Source: Palsa-1150 sp036490515
Lineage (GTDB): Bacteria > Myxococcota_A > Polyangia > Polyangiales > Polyangiaceae
Direction: 5' to 3'
Assembly: GCA_036490515.1 (NCBI GenBank)
Contig: DASXDU010000040.1
Coordinates: 1 to 64,000 of the forward strand
Length of the DNA stretch: 64,000 bases
The notes beneath the pieces were generated by a model. That model was not told the origin of the DNA. It saw nothing but the letters and a program-made list of their open reading frames with translations, and did not search any database. A program made the translations under genes and the position numbers. Positions 42,368 through 50,240 of the stretch are shown one piece after another. The first letter of the stretch is position 1; the number at the start of each line of letters is the position of its first letter.

Positions 42368-43198
42368 GTGGACGCGCCGCCCTCCGGACCGCCGTGGGAC
42401 TTGCCGCTGGGGGAGGCGCCGCTCGCGTTCGTGGACCTGGAGATGACGGGGCTCGACGCGGCGCGAGACCGCGTGGTCGAGGTGTGCGTCGAGCGCGTCG
42501 TCGGCGGTGCGCGCGAGGTGCTCGTGGCGACGCTGGTCGACTCGGGCGAGCGGGTCGGGGGCGCGGCGGAGGTGCACGGGCTCGACGCGGGGGCCCTCGC
42601 GGGCGCGCCGCCGTTCGCGGAGGTCGCCGACCGGGTGCTCGGGGCGCTCGAGGGGGCCATCCTCGTCGCGCACGCGGCCGTGTGGGACGTGCGCTTCCTC
42701 GAGGCCGAGCTCCGCCGCGCGGGGCGGGAGACGCACCTCGAGCACTGGCTCGACACGCTCGTGCTCGCGCGTCGCGCGTTCATGTTCCACTCGTACTCGC
42801 TCGACGCGCTCTGCCGCGAGCTCTCGGTCGACCGGGGCCAGGCGCACCGCGCCGAGAGCGACGTGCGCGCCATGCGCGAGGTCTTCGACCGCTGCGTCGG
42901 CGTCCTCGCCCCGCAGAGCGCGCGCGATCTCTGGGAGGTGCGCGTCGGCGAACGCCGCGCGCGGCAGGCCATCGTCGACGCGTGCGAGGCGGCCGTGAAG
43001 CACGGCGCGGAGGTGCTCGTCACCTACCGGCCCGCCCGGCGGGCGCCCCAGCCGCTCTCCATGGTCCTGCAGGAGGTCCGCTCCGACCTCGACCCGCCGC
43101 GCGTTGTGGGGTATCAGCTCCCCGGACGCGGCCGGAGAGAGCTGCGGGCCGACCGCATCCTGCGGATCGATCCCGCGCCCGCCCCGGACGCCCCCTGA
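42368..43198 (+). CDS. DnaQ-like DEDDh 3'-5' exonuclease
   Basis: A 276-residue protein with the three exonuclease motifs: ExoI FVDLEMTGLD (about 21-30, D and E), ExoII AHAAVWDVRFLEAEL (about 99-113), and ExoIII AHRAESDVRAM (about 157-167, H and D). This resembles the epsilon subunit of DNA polymerase III and stand-alone editing or RNA-trimming exonucleases. Residues 205-276 are an extra C-terminal piece of unknown function. The start is a GTG 21 bases after the regulator stop, and the next gene begins eight bases after its stop, suggesting a run of co-transcribed genes. Confidence 0.86.
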   Translation: MDAPPSGPPWDLPLGEAPLAFVDLEMTGLDAARDRVVEVCVERVVGGAREVLVATLVDSGERVGGAAEVHGLDAGALAGAPPFAEVADRVLGALEGAILVAHAAVWDVRFLEAELRRAGRETHLEHWLDTLVLARRAFMFHSYSLDALCRELSVDRGQAHRAESDVRAMREVFDRCVGVLAPQSARDLWEVRVGERRARQAIVDACEAAVKHGAEVLVTYRPARRAPQPLSMVLQEVRSDLDPPRVVGYQLPGRGRRELRADRILRIDPAPAPDAP

Positions 43199-43206
43199 GA
43201 GACCCG

Positions 43207-44586
43207 ATGCGTCGTTCCCTGCCCGTGCTCGTCTCCCTCGCGGCCCTGCTGGCAGGCTGCGGCGCGTCCCTGGGCGCCGGCGGCCCCGCGCGGCCTCCGC
43301 TGGCCACGCAGTGGTTCGACCGCGCCAAGACGAGCTACCGCGCGGCCGACTTCGACGACGCGAGGGACTCGGCGCGCCACGCCATCGAGTCCGCCCCCAA
43401 CGACGCGGACATCCGCATCCTCTCCGCGCGCATCGCGCTGGTCCGCCTCGACTTCGAGGAGGCTCTGCGCCTCACCCAGGGCATCGAGACGACCGACGCG
43501 CACGCCATCCGTGGGCGCGCGTACTGGTTCACGGGTGACCTCGAGCACGCGGCGGACGAGCTCGACGCGCTCCTGCTCGACCCGGCGGTGAAGGACCCCT
43601 GGGCGCGGGACGTCGCGGCGCTCGCGCGGCGCGGGACAGGGCGCCATCCCTTCGCGATGGAGGGCGGGATCATCGGCTCGATCGAGATGCCGCGGGCGCT
43701 CGACCGCGTGCCCCTCGGCGCGGCCAACGTGGTCCCGTGCGAGCTCGACGGCGAGCGCATCCTGGCGCTCGTCGCGACGGGGACGAGCGAGGTGCTCATC
43801 GACTCGAACTCGCGCAAGGAATCGGCGTGGGTCGACATGAAGTTCGACCGCATCGAGGTGAAGGACGTGCCGGCGCTCGCGCAGGACCTGTCGGCCGTCA
43901 CCCGCCAGCTCGGCGTGCCCATCAAGGCGCTCCTCGGGGCGCAGCTCCTCCGGCACACGCACGCGACGTTCGATCGCAGGGGCGACCAGTTCGTGGTGCG
44001 ACGGAACGAGCCGGCGGCGCCGCCCGACGCGAGCCGCGTTCCCCTCTACTATTTGCGCGGCGGCGGGATGCTCCTTCGCGCGGCCATCACCGCGAAGGAC
44101 GAGGACGCCGTCCCGCTCCTGGTCGACAGCTCGCGGCCGTTCCCGCTCTTCCTCCAGGACGTGGCGTGGAAGAAGGCGGGGATCGACGTGTCGACGCTCG
44201 CGACGATCCCCGACGCGCCGTCGATGAAGCACGGGATGGTGCCGATGTTCCGCATGGGCGGCTTCGACCTGGCGAAGACGCCGGCGATCGAGGGCGGGGA
44301 CTTCAGCGAGATGGCCAACGGGGTCGACGTGGATCTCGCCGGGGTCGTCGGGGCGGACCTCCTCGCGTTCTTCCGGGTGACGTTCGCCGACGACGGGCGC
44401 TTCATGTGGATCGAGCCCGACCCCACGCTCGTCGGCCCGGCGCAGCCGCCGCCGCCCGAACAGGGCGCACCTCCCCCGCCCGCCGCCGCGCCTCCGCCTG
44501 CCGCCGGTCCCCCGGCGCCTTCCCCCGCCGCCGCCGCGCCGCGCGCCCCCGCGGGCGCCGCGAAGGCCACGCCCCGCAAGCCATGA
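43207..44586 (+). CDS. TPR lipoprotein with degenerate retropepsin-like domains
   Basis: A 459-residue lipoprotein (lipobox ALLAGC near 13-18). Residues 33-140 contain TPR-like helical pairs (WFDRAKTSYRAADFDDARDSARHAIESAP). The rest has two regions laid out like aspartyl-protease halves, but where catalytic D-T-G is expected one reads VATGTSEVLID and LVDSSRPFPL, so catalytic residues look lost or altered. The C-terminus is a long Pro/Ala tail. It may be a non-enzymatic binding protein. Compare the paralogue with intact DTG motifs at 31665-32678. Its stop overlaps the coaD start by four bases (ATGA). Confidence 0.7.
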   Translation: MRRSLPVLVSLAALLAGCGASLGAGGPARPPLATQWFDRAKTSYRAADFDDARDSARHAIESAPNDADIRILSARIALVRLDFEEALRLTQGIETTDAHAIRGRAYWFTGDLEHAADELDALLLDPAVKDPWARDVAALARRGTGRHPFAMEGGIIGSIEMPRALDRVPLGAANVVPCELDGERILALVATGTSEVLIDSNSRKESAWVDMKFDRIEVKDVPALAQDLSAVTRQLGVPIKALLGAQLLRHTHATFDRRGDQFVVRRNEPAAPPDASRVPLYYLRGGGMLLRAAITAKDEDAVPLLVDSSRPFPLFLQDVAWKKAGIDVSTLATIPDAPSMKHGMVPMFRMGGFDLAKTPAIEGGDFSEMANGVDVDLAGVVGADLLAFFRVTFADDGRFMWIEPDPTLVGPAQPPPPEQGAPPPPAAAPPPAAGPPAPSPAAAAPRAPAGAAKATPRKP

Positions 44587-45083
44587 GCAGCCCGGCCGTC
44601 GCTCGCCTCGCCGTCTACGCCGGCAGCTTCGACCCGCCGACGCTCGGCCACCTCGATCTCATCGAGCGCGCGTCCGCGCTCTTCAGCGACGTCATCGTCG
44701 GCATCGGCTTCCACCCGACGCGCCACCCGCTCTTCACCGTCGAGGAGCGGCTCGACCTCGTCGCGCGCGTCTCGTCGCACCTGCCCAACGTGAAGGTCGA
44801 CGCGTTCGACGGCCTCCTCATCGACTTCTGCAAGCAGAAGCAGGCGAGCGTCATCGTCCGCGGCCTGCGCGCCGCGACGGACTTCGAGTACGAGCTCCAG
44901 ATCGCGCACGCCAACGCGGACCTCGAGCCGCGCGTCGACACGGTCTTCCTGCCCACGCGGACGAAGAACGGCTTCATCAGCGCCTCGCTCGTGCGCGAGA
45001 TCGCGAGCCACGGCGGGGACGTGAGCCGCTACGCGCCCGGGCTCGTCTGCGAGGCGCTCGTGAAGAAGTTCGCGCGGCGCTGA
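44583..45083 (+). CDS. coaD: Phosphopantetheine adenylyltransferase
   Basis: Transfers AMP from ATP to 4'-phosphopantetheine, the penultimate step of coenzyme A synthesis. The 166-residue protein has the nucleotidyltransferase motif GSFDPPTLGH at 14-23, VRGLRAATDFEYELQIAHAN (about 89-108), and FISASLVREIA (about 131-141) matching the ISSTxVR motif. The start overlaps the stop of the preceding gene, giving tight coupling. The last 55 bases overlap the 3' end of a convergent membrane-protein gene. Confidence 0.94.
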   Translation: MSSPAVARLAVYAGSFDPPTLGHLDLIERASALFSDVIVGIGFHPTRHPLFTVEERLDLVARVSSHLPNVKVDAFDGLLIDFCKQKQASVIVRGLRAATDFEYELQIAHANADLEPRVDTVFLPTRTKNGFISASLVREIASHGGDVSRYAPGLVCEALVKKFARR

Positions 45084-45721
45084 GGGCGCCGGGCGAGGAG
45101 GCGCGCCAGCCAGCCGGGGAGCGACGCAGGCGTCGGGCCGTCGTCGCGGCGGAGGGCAAAGAGCGGCGCGTGCCGGCGTGCGATCGTCGCGAGGAGCGCG
45201 GCCTGTGCGGCGGCCAGCACCGTGAAGAGGAGCGCGAGACCCGCCCAGTCGGCCGCGAAGAAGGCGGCGGCCGACGTCGCGAGGAGGAGCGCGTGGACGA
45301 GCGCGAGGAGCGCCGCGCGCTGCGCGAAGAGGGCTGCGTTGGCGTCGCGGCGGAGGAGCTTGAGGCCCGCGCGTCCGACGAGGAAAGCCACCGCCAGCCC
45401 CGTCAGGACGAGGAGGTCGGCCGGAGGCATCCCCGACGCGCAGAAGGCGACGACGATCCACGCCATCGCGCAGCACCAAGCCCAGTAGAAGGCGCTCACC
45501 GCTGCGAGCCGGACCGCGGCGGGCGCGAGCCGGAGCCGCGCCGCCACGAGGTCCCCTCCCCGGTACGGGCCGCCGGCCACACGCACCGGCGGCTGCGCGA
45601 GCCCCGCCCACGCCTTGCGGTGGCGCTTCTCCGCCCACGCGTAGGCGAACGTCGAGATCGTGAGCGGCAGGAACGCGCCGCCGGTGAGGGCACCGACCAG
45701 GAGGGAGAGCGCGGCGAGCAC
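45029..45721 (-). CDS. Predicted membrane protein, unknown
   Basis: A 230-residue protein with about five hydrophobic segments (MLAALSLLVGALTGGAFLPL, AFYWAWCCAMAWIVVAFCAS, LLVLTGLAVAFLVG and two more) and a basic C-terminus. No family recognised. The GTG at 45721 is preceded by GAGAAGGTCCCC, a good ribosome site, which supports the gene. Its 3' end overlaps coaD on the other strand by 55 bases, so one of the two C-termini evolved under double constraint. It is divergent from the nucleoside phosphorylase gene. Confidence 0.62.
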   Translation of the reverse strand: MLAALSLLVGALTGGAFLPLTISTFAYAWAEKRHRKAWAGLAQPPVRVAGGPYRGGDLVAARLRLAPAAVRLAAVSAFYWAWCCAMAWIVVAFCASGMPPADLLVLTGLAVAFLVGRAGLKLLRRDANAALFAQRAALLALVHALLLATSAAAFFAADWAGLALLFTVLAAAQAALLATIARRHAPLFALRRDDGPTPASLPGWLARLLARRPQRRANFFTSASQTSPGA

Positions 45722-45825
45722 GGGGACCTTCTCTCTAGACGGTAGGAACGCCCGGAAGTTCCACCAGCGTCCCTCCGTCGATTGCTGGGCGATGTGACGC
45801 GTGCTGCGCCCATGTGGGAGCGGCT

Positions 45826-46692
45826 ATGCTCGCGGCCATGCCCATCTCGCAGTCGCCGCCGTCGTCCATAGGGGCCCGCCTCGACGACTGCGTCTTCGCC
45901 ATCCGCAAGCGCGTTTCCCTCGCACCGCGGGTCGGGGTGGTCCTCGGCAGCGGCCTCGGCGCCTTCGCGGACACCCTCGGCGAGCTCGTGAAGATCCCCT
46001 ACCAGGACCTTCCCCACATGCCGGCTTCCACCGTCCCGGGGCACGCCGGCAACCTCTGCTTCGGCTATGCGGCCGGGGTGCCGGTCGTGTGCATGCAGGG
46101 TCGCGTGCACCTCTACGAGGGGCATCCGGTCGAGAAAGTGGTGCAGGGAGTGCGGACGATGGCGCGCATGGGTGTGCGCGTGGTGCTCCTCACCAACGCG
46201 GCGGGCGGCCTCGAGGCGACCTGGCAGCCCGGGGATCTCATGTCGGTCGTCGATCACCTGAACCTCACGGGGACGACGCCCCTGCTCGGCCCGAACGACG
46301 ACGCCCTCGGCCCGCGGTTCCCGGACATGTCGGCGGCCTACGACCCGGCGGTGCGTGCCGCCCTCGTGGCGGAGGCGAAGGACGCGAAGATCGCGCTCCG
46401 CGAGGGCGTCTACGCGGCGCTCCTCGGCCCGTCGTACGAGACGCCGGCGGAGGTGCGGATGGTGCGCTCGCTCGGCGCGCAGGCGGTCGGCATGAGCACC
46501 GTGCCCGAGGTCATCGCGCTCCGGCACATGGGCGTGCGCGTCGGCGCACTGTCGTGCATCACGAACCAGGCGGCGGGCATCTCGCCCAGGCCGCTCGATC
46601 ACGCGGAGGTCGAGGCGACGGCCCGCGCACGTCGCGAGGACCTCGTCACCCTGCTGACGCGGTGGATCGGCCGGGCCGGGGCGCTCTCGTGA
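45826..46692 (+). CDS. Purine nucleoside phosphorylase
   Basis: Phosphorolysis of purine nucleosides to base plus ribose 1-phosphate in purine salvage. About 288 residues, of the trimeric (class I) type: LGSGLGAFAD, HAGNLCFGYAAG, GRVHLYEGH, LTNAAGGLEATW, GPSYETPAEVRM, VGMSTVPEVI and SCITNQAAGI are all present. The ATG at 45826 is chosen because GGGAG lies six bases upstream; GTG 45814 and ATG 45838 are alternatives. Its stop overlaps the cytidine deaminase start (GTGA), giving a two-gene nucleoside-salvage unit. Confidence 0.92.
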   Translation: MLAAMPISQSPPSSIGARLDDCVFAIRKRVSLAPRVGVVLGSGLGAFADTLGELVKIPYQDLPHMPASTVPGHAGNLCFGYAAGVPVVCMQGRVHLYEGHPVEKVVQGVRTMARMGVRVVLLTNAAGGLEATWQPGDLMSVVDHLNLTGTTPLLGPNDDALGPRFPDMSAAYDPAVRAALVAEAKDAKIALREGVYAALLGPSYETPAEVRMVRSLGAQAVGMSTVPEVIALRHMGVRVGALSCITNQAAGISPRPLDHAEVEATARARREDLVTLLTRWIGRAGALS

Positions 46693-47153
46693 AGGGCGAC
46701 GATCTCGAGGCCGTCGTCGCGGCAGCGCGCCTCGCGCGCACGCGGGCCTACGCGCCGTACTCGCGTTACCGCGTGGGCGCCGCGCTGCTGACGCGCGCGG
46801 GGCGGGTCTACACCGGCTGCAACGTCGAGAACGCGTCGTATGGCGCGACGATCTGCGCGGAGCGCTCGGCGATCGCCGCGATGGTGGCAGCGGGAGACCG
46901 CGAGCCGGTCGCGTGCGTGGTGGTGACGGCCGGGCCGAAGCCGGGGACGCCGTGCGGGATCTGCCGGCAGGTGCTGTGCGAGTTCGCAAACGACATGAAG
47001 CTCGTGCTCGTGGCGGAGGACGCCCGGGGCCGCCTGACGGCGACGGACGAGGCGCGCCTGGCGGCGCTCTTGCCGCTGGCGTTCCGTTTGCGGAAGCCCG
47101 AGACGCGCGCGTCCCGAAGCGAGCCCCACCGGCCGCGGAGGAGCACGAGGTAG
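46689..47153 (+). CDS. cdd: Cytidine deaminase
   Basis: Deaminates cytidine and deoxycytidine to uridine and deoxyuridine. The 154-residue protein is of the small tetrameric type: YAPYSRYRVGAALL, CNVENASYG, zinc site TICAERSA with Cys ligand and catalytic Glu, and PCGICRQVL supplying the other two Cys ligands. The C-terminal 25 residues are an Arg-rich extension not needed by the fold. The GTG start overlaps the phosphorylase stop by four bases. A pseudokinase gene begins 27 bases downstream on the same strand. Confidence 0.93.
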   Translation: MKGDDLEAVVAAARLARTRAYAPYSRYRVGAALLTRAGRVYTGCNVENASYGATICAERSAIAAMVAAGDREPVACVVVTAGPKPGTPCGICRQVLCEFANDMKLVLVAEDARGRLTATDEARLAALLPLAFRLRKPETRASRSEPHRPRRSTR

Positions 47154-47180
47154 GTCGAGGTAGCGGGCGCGCGACGGGTC

Positions 47181-49187
47181 GTGAACGCGCGACTCCGGAC
47201 GGCGCGGCGGGGTGTATCCTTCGCTGCTGTGGTGTCCCCCTCTGCACGCGGCTCCCTGCCGGAGGGAGTCTTCGCGCCGTACGAGGTGGTCCGCCGGCTC
47301 GGGGACCGTCCGAACGCCGTGTACCTCGTGCGGCAGCCGGGCACCGGAGGCAAGCCGCAGCTCGCCGTGGCCGAGTGGTTCGCGGGTGCGTGCCAGCCGG
47401 GCGGCGGGGCCGAGTCGTTCGTGCAGGAGGCGCGGCGGCTGGCGGCTCTCGCGAGCCCGAACGTCGCGCGCGTGCGCGAGGCGGTGGCGCGCGGCGACGA
47501 CCTCACGGTCTTCTCGGACTACGCCGAGGGGGAGAAGCTGACGGAGCTCTGGGACGCGCAGAAGCTCCCCCTCGAGATTGCCGTGCGCGTGGTCGTGGAC
47601 CTCCTCGCCGGGCTCGGGGCGCTCCACAACATGCGCGACGCGAAGCAGCAACCGCTCAAGCTCGCTCACGGCGAGGTGTCGCCGGCGACGGTGGCGCTCG
47701 GGCTCGACGGCATCGCGCGGCTGCTCCACGTGGCCGGGCGCCGGGCCCCGGGCGTGCAGCCCGAGCGGGCGTCGCTGCCGTACCTCGCGCCCGAGGTCGC
47801 GTCGGGCGATCCGTACGACGCGCGCGCCGACGTATTCGGAGCTGGCGTGCTGCTCTGGGAGGCGCTCGCGGGGGCGCGTCTCTTCACGGATCCGGACCCG
47901 CCGGCGAACGCGAAGCGCGCGCGCGCGGGCGGGCTGCCGCGTGCCCCCGTTCCGCCGAAGGCGCCATGGGCCGCGAGCCTCGTGGACGTGGCGGCGAAAG
48001 CGCTGGCGGCCGCGCCGGACGACCGGTGGCCGACCGCCGCGGTGCTGGCGGCCGAGATCCGCAAGGCGGCAGGGCTCAAGCTCGCGCCGGCGTCCACGGC
48101 GGCGGCGTTCGCACGGAGCGCGTGCGGAGAGCGTGTGAAGAAGCGGGCCGAGACCGTCGACTCCGTCCCGCCCGAGGCGCGCTCGCCGTCGCCACCCCCC
48201 GTGGCCGCGCGCCCGCCGCCGCCCGCATCTCCGCCTGCGCCCGCCGCGCCGCCGGTCGCTGCTTCGCCGAAGCTGCCGCTCCCCATCGAGCTGCCGTCCG
48301 CCGTCCTCGAGCTCGCGCCCGACTCGAAGCCCGAGACCGTGGTGGTCGCCCCGGGCGTGACGGTACCCGTCGCCGACGTCGTCGAGCTGGGCTCGGACAT
48401 GCTGATCGACGCGGCCTCCTCGATCTCGTCGTTTCCGCCGCCGGCGTCCCTCTCGTCGCCGTCGTCGGCGGTCGGGGGAGTCGTCCTCGATCCGTTCTCC
48501 GCGCGCCCTCCGCCGCCTCCCGCCGTGGAGGCGATGCGGATCCACAACGTGGCGCCGCCTCCCGCGCCCATCGAGGAGCCCGCGCCGCCGTCGATCACGG
48601 GCCAGCCGCAGTTCGCCGCGGCGATCCAGCCGCCGCCGCCGACCGCGCCTCGCTTCGAGTCGATTCCCGTGACGATGGAGCCCGAGGCCGACGCCGCCGC
48701 GGGCGCCGACGACGACGCGGCAGGCGCGTTTCCTCCCCCGCGCGGCCGTCGGACGAAGCTCGCCATCGTCGGAGTGGTCGTCGGGCTCGGGCTCGTGGTC
48801 CTCGTCCTCGCCGGTGTCCAGGCGGCGCGGCGCTCGTCCGACTCGTCGGCCTCGACCGCTCCGTCTGCGAAGCCGACCGCTCCGGCGGCGGCGATCACCC
48901 CGCCCGGGTCCGCCGAGCCGACGCCGGCCGCTGCGGGCCCGTCGCCGTCCCCCGCGGCTCCGTCCGCGCTGCCGGCACCCGCTGCTTCGCCCGGCGCGCT
49001 CCCCATGGGCGCAACCCCTGTCACGCCCCACGCGTCTCCCCCGGTCGTCGCGGTCGGCCCGCGCCCCGTCGTCCCCGCGTACGCGCCGCCCCCGTTGGCC
49101 GCCACGCCACGTCCTGCGTCGCACACTGCGGCGGCGCCGACCCCCAAACCTCGCCCGAAGCCCACCTTCGATCCCAACTCGCTCTGA
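47181..49187 (+). CDS. Membrane-anchored Ser/Thr pseudokinase
   Basis: A 668-residue protein. Residues 30-300 follow the protein-kinase fold, with YLAPEVASGDPYDARADVFGAGVLLWE (about 201-227) clearly matching the APE-to-DxWSxG region. The catalytic parts are missing: no beta-3 lysine (VAEWF), HGE in place of HRD at 163-165, and LLHVAG where DFG should be. A Pro/Ala/Ser-rich region of about 220 residues follows, then one membrane helix at 526-546 and an extracytoplasmic Pro/Ala tail ending FDPNSL. It probably acts as a signalling scaffold, not an enzyme. Start uncertain: GTG 47181, or GTG 47229/47232 near the kinase homology. Confidence 0.78.
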   Translation: MNARLRTARRGVSFAAVVSPSARGSLPEGVFAPYEVVRRLGDRPNAVYLVRQPGTGGKPQLAVAEWFAGACQPGGGAESFVQEARRLAALASPNVARVREAVARGDDLTVFSDYAEGEKLTELWDAQKLPLEIAVRVVVDLLAGLGALHNMRDAKQQPLKLAHGEVSPATVALGLDGIARLLHVAGRRAPGVQPERASLPYLAPEVASGDPYDARADVFGAGVLLWEALAGARLFTDPDPPANAKRARAGGLPRAPVPPKAPWAASLVDVAAKALAAAPDDRWPTAAVLAAEIRKAAGLKLAPASTAAAFARSACGERVKKRAETVDSVPPEARSPSPPPVAARPPPPASPPAPAAPPVAASPKLPLPIELPSAVLELAPDSKPETVVVAPGVTVPVADVVELGSDMLIDAASSISSFPPPASLSSPSSAVGGVVLDPFSARPPPPPAVEAMRIHNVAPPPAPIEEPAPPSITGQPQFAAAIQPPPPTAPRFESIPVTMEPEADAAAGADDDAAGAFPPPRGRRTKLAIVGVVVGLGLVVLVLAGVQAARRSSDSSASTAPSAKPTAPAAAITPPGSAEPTPAAAGPSPSPAAPSALPAPAASPGALPMGATPVTPHASPPVVAVGPRPVVPAYAPPPLAATPRPASHTAAAPTPKPRPKPTFDPNSL

Positions 49188-49196
49188 GGCACGCGC

Positions 49197-50240
49197 ATGC
49201 GTTCTTCGCTCCGTTTCCTTCGTCCCCTCGTCGTCTGCGGCTCGCTCGCCGCCGTGCTCCTCGTCGCCGGGGCGTCGTCCGCCGCAGGCGTCACCCCCTC
49301 CGCCGCGACCACCGAGCAGAAGGCGCAGGCGATGCAGCACTTCACGTCCGGCAAGCAGGCGATCGAGCAGAAGAACTACGAGAAGGCCGCGACCGAGTTG
49401 CGGGCTTCGCTCGACGTCGTGAACAGCCCGAACGCGCGGCTCGAGCTCGCGCGTGCCCTCCGCGATGCGGGGAAGGACGGCGAGGCCTGGGCCGAGTACG
49501 GGCGCGTGGTCGATGACGCGACGAAGCTCGCCGCGACCGAGGAGCGCTACGCGAAGACGGCGGAGGCGGCGGGCAACGAGCGGGGCGCGATCGAGACGAA
49601 GCTCGCGTTCGTGTCGGTGACGGTGGCACACGCGCCGGACGACGCGACGCTGAAGGCAGGAGGCCGGTCGGTGCCGCGCGCGGAGTGGTCCGCGCCGATC
49701 GTCGTGCCGCCGGGAGCGGTCGACGTGGTGCTCGCCGATGCGGCGGGGAAGGAACTCGCCCGGCAGACGGTGAGCGCGTCGCTCGGCCAGAAGGCGCCGG
49801 TGACGCTGGACGCGCAGCCTGCGCCCCCGAAGGCCGACGTTCCCGTCGCGCAGGAGAAGCCGGATGCGACGCAGCCGGCCGAGGCGCCTCCCTCGTCGTC
49901 GTCGGATCGCTCGAAGCTGAGGATGTACTCGTACGTCGTCGGGGGCGTGGGCGTCGCGGGGATGGCGCTCTTCACCGTGTTCGGCCTCATGGACAACTCG
50001 ACGTACGACGACCTCAAGAGCGCATGCACCGGGAACGTCTGCCCCCCGAACAAGCAGGGCGAGGTGAGCGCCGGCAAGACGCAGCAGACCGTCGCCAACG
50101 TCGGCCTGATCCTCGGTGGCGTGGGCCTCGCCGCCGGCGCCACGCTCTTCGTCATCAGCCTCTCGTCCAAGTCCCCGGCCTCGTCCGCCACGGGCCTCGT
50201 CGTCGCACCCGGATTCCTCGGCCTGAGAGGTTCTCTATGA
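49197..50240 (+). CDS. Exported TPR protein with two C-terminal membrane helices
   Basis: A 347-residue protein with signal peptide, TPR-like helices at about 40-140 (QHFTSGKQAIEQKNYEKAATELRAS), a beta-rich segment, a Pro/Asp linker, and two hydrophobic helices at about 246-264 and 302-322 framing a loop with ACTGNVCPPN. It ends with TGLVVAPGFLGLRGSL. This is the same architecture as the protein at 7667-8641. It lies 9 bases after the pseudokinase stop and overlaps the next gene by four bases, so the three genes are one operon. The pseudokinase and TPR protein may interact at the inner membrane; this is inference. Confidence 0.74.
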   Translation: MRSSLRFLRPLVVCGSLAAVLLVAGASSAAGVTPSAATTEQKAQAMQHFTSGKQAIEQKNYEKAATELRASLDVVNSPNARLELARALRDAGKDGEAWAEYGRVVDDATKLAATEERYAKTAEAAGNERGAIETKLAFVSVTVAHAPDDATLKAGGRSVPRAEWSAPIVVPPGAVDVVLADAAGKELARQTVSASLGQKAPVTLDAQPAPPKADVPVAQEKPDATQPAEAPPSSSSDRSKLRMYSYVVGGVGVAGMALFTVFGLMDNSTYDDLKSACTGNVCPPNKQGEVSAGKTQQTVANVGLILGGVGLAAGATLFVISLSSKSPASSATGLVVAPGFLGLRGSL

